Made by a program: the position numbers and the translations under genes. Positions 4,964 through 5,395 of a DNA stretch of 5,395 nt are shown here, piece by piece. The first letter of the stretch is position 1. Each line of letters starts with the position of its first letter. Source of the DNA: an uncultured Erysipelotrichaceae bacterium (GTDB lineage Bacteria; Bacillota_I; Bacilli_A; Erysipelotrichales; Erysipelotrichaceae); the NCBI GenBank assembly GCA_947575425.1, contig CANPNQ010000094.1, forward strand, positions 1 to 5,395, written 5' to 3'. The notes beneath the pieces are model-generated. The model did no database searches. It was given only the letters and a program-made list of their open reading frames with translations, and was not told the origin of the DNA.

Positions 4964-5288
4964 ATGAGAGACACAGAAACATTATCACATACAAGCTATA
5001 TTTGTAAATACCATATAGTAATCATTCTGGAACACAGAGGAATGGTAATATACAAGAAATTAAGAAAAGATATAGGAGAAGTCTGTGTGAAAGGAAACTA
5101 GGAGTAGAATTGTTGGAAGCAGAAGCATGCCCGGATCATATCCATATGTTGATAACAATACCGTCAAAATATGCGATATCAGAATTCATGGGGTATTTGA
5201 AAAGCAAATCAACATTGATGGTATTTGATCGCCATGCGAATTTAATTTATAAATATGGAAAAGGAAATTTTGGGCGAAAGGATATTAT
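4964..5288 (+). pseudogene. tnpA: IS200-family Y1 transposase TnpA, frameshifted and truncated
   Basis: The native start is ATG 4964, 8 nt after AGGAGGTG (4948-4955); a longer frame from TTG 4883 lacks a ribosome binding site. Part one (4964-5080, 39 codons) begins MRDTETLSHTSYICKYHIV and ends RKDIGE. At 5081-5082 the family sequence jumps frame: from 5083 it reads LCERKLGVELLEAEACPDH, continuing IHMLITIPSKY, FMGYLKSKS and FDRHANLIYKYG. The HUH metal motif HIH (codons 5137-5139 and 5143-5145) is intact. A second frame change in the T run 5268-5271 restores FWAKGYY. The helix carrying the catalytic Tyr is absent because the sequence turns into IS256 transposase. Intact relatives are about 150 residues. 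The HIVIILEHRG stretch also departs from the usual HIVFxPKYRR. A functional enzyme is excluded; in trans mobilisation would also need the missing right end. Confidence 0.88.
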
Positions 5289-5395
5289 CACCCCAAATCA
5301 GTTGCGGATATGCAGGATGCACTAAAAGATATCTTCGCTCCATTGCTTGAAGCGATGCTTCAAGCAGAACTGGATAACCATTTGGGATATGATGA
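5289..5395 (+). pseudogene. IS256-family transposase fragment, no start codon, continues past the window
   Basis: In the third frame relative to tnpA, codons from 5289 read HPKSVADMQDALKDIF, then a short APL segment and EAMLQAELDNHLGYD. The pattern MQ.ALKD.F....EAML..E.D.HLGY is a hallmark of the N-terminal region of IS256-type DDE transposases (normally around residues 20-50). The frame is open to the edge, and the DDE catalytic core would lie beyond it. The usual first residues, ribosome binding site and left inverted repeat are missing: upstream the frame runs directly into IS200 sequence and meets a stop (TAA 5250-5252) without a start. An internal ATG at 5310 has no ribosome binding site. 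It is therefore called a 5'-truncated copy fused to the IS200 remnant; the state of its 3' end is unknown. Confidence 0.78.

Larger units (their letters stand above)
4838..5288 (+). mobile_element. Decayed IS200/IS605-family element (right part lost)
   Basis: The segment starts with a left-end hairpin (4838-4860), continues through an A-rich leader of about 100 bp that is typical of IS200-like elements, and contains a tnpA with a strong ribosome binding site. Homology to IS200 TnpA stops at a GYY motif ending at 5288, where an IS256-type sequence begins, so the tnpA 3' end and the right-end hairpin are gone. IS200-type elements have no terminal inverted repeats and make no target duplication, so the exact left boundary cannot be read; it lies near 4830-4838, right after the tRNA-Leu terminator. 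Confidence 0.85.

Overview
The window looks like a chromosomal segment from a low-to-moderate GC Bacillota, most plausibly an Erysipelotrichia/Coprobacillaceae-type gut organism. This is inferred from strong AGGAGG-type ribosome binding sites, CCA-encoded tRNAs, a cytosolic 22-residue leucine-rich-repeat protein, a DUF2207 membrane protein and IS200/IS256-type elements. TGA is a stop (the HD gene ends in TGA) and TGG encodes Trp, so the standard bacterial code applies and Mollicutes with reassigned UGA are unlikely. The exact taxon cannot be fixed from the sequence alone.

Layout from left to right. (1) Positions 1-1212, minus strand: 5' part (404 codons, no stop in the window) of a signal-less leucine-rich-repeat protein. 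(2) A 430-bp divergent intergenic region holds a -10 element for the LRR gene, two candidate -10 elements for the opposite gene, three copies of the octamer ATGAATGA (two direct, one inverted), and a perfect 14-bp palindrome ending on the ribosome binding site of the next gene. (3) 1643-2137, plus: a 164-residue HD-domain metal-dependent phosphohydrolase. (4) A 219-bp convergent gap without a credible gene but with a long inverted repeat. (5) 2357-4183, minus: a 608-residue DUF2207 membrane protein; its start is set by a good Shine-Dalgarno, and the longer reading frame that runs into a tRNA gene is not the real start. (6) 4259-4789, plus: three tRNA genes, Arg(CCG), Arg(CCU) and, after a 285-bp gap, Leu(GAG), which is followed by a textbook intrinsic terminator. 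(7) From about 4838 to the right edge: a decayed IS200/IS605-family element with its left-end hairpin, leader, ribosome binding site and a tnpA broken by two frameshifts. At about 5289 it switches into an IS256-family transposase fragment that lacks its own start and runs off the window.

The protein genes do not form an operon: each is divergent from or convergent with its neighbour, so no shared pathway can be claimed. The tRNA cluster supplies minor arginine and leucine isoacceptors, and the mobile-element debris lies just after the tRNA-Leu terminator, a site where insertion would do little harm. I found no convincing new multi-gene system. The items most worth following up are the IS200::IS256 chimera, the operator-like architecture upstream of the HD gene, and the DUF2207 protein without the usual Gly-rich tail.
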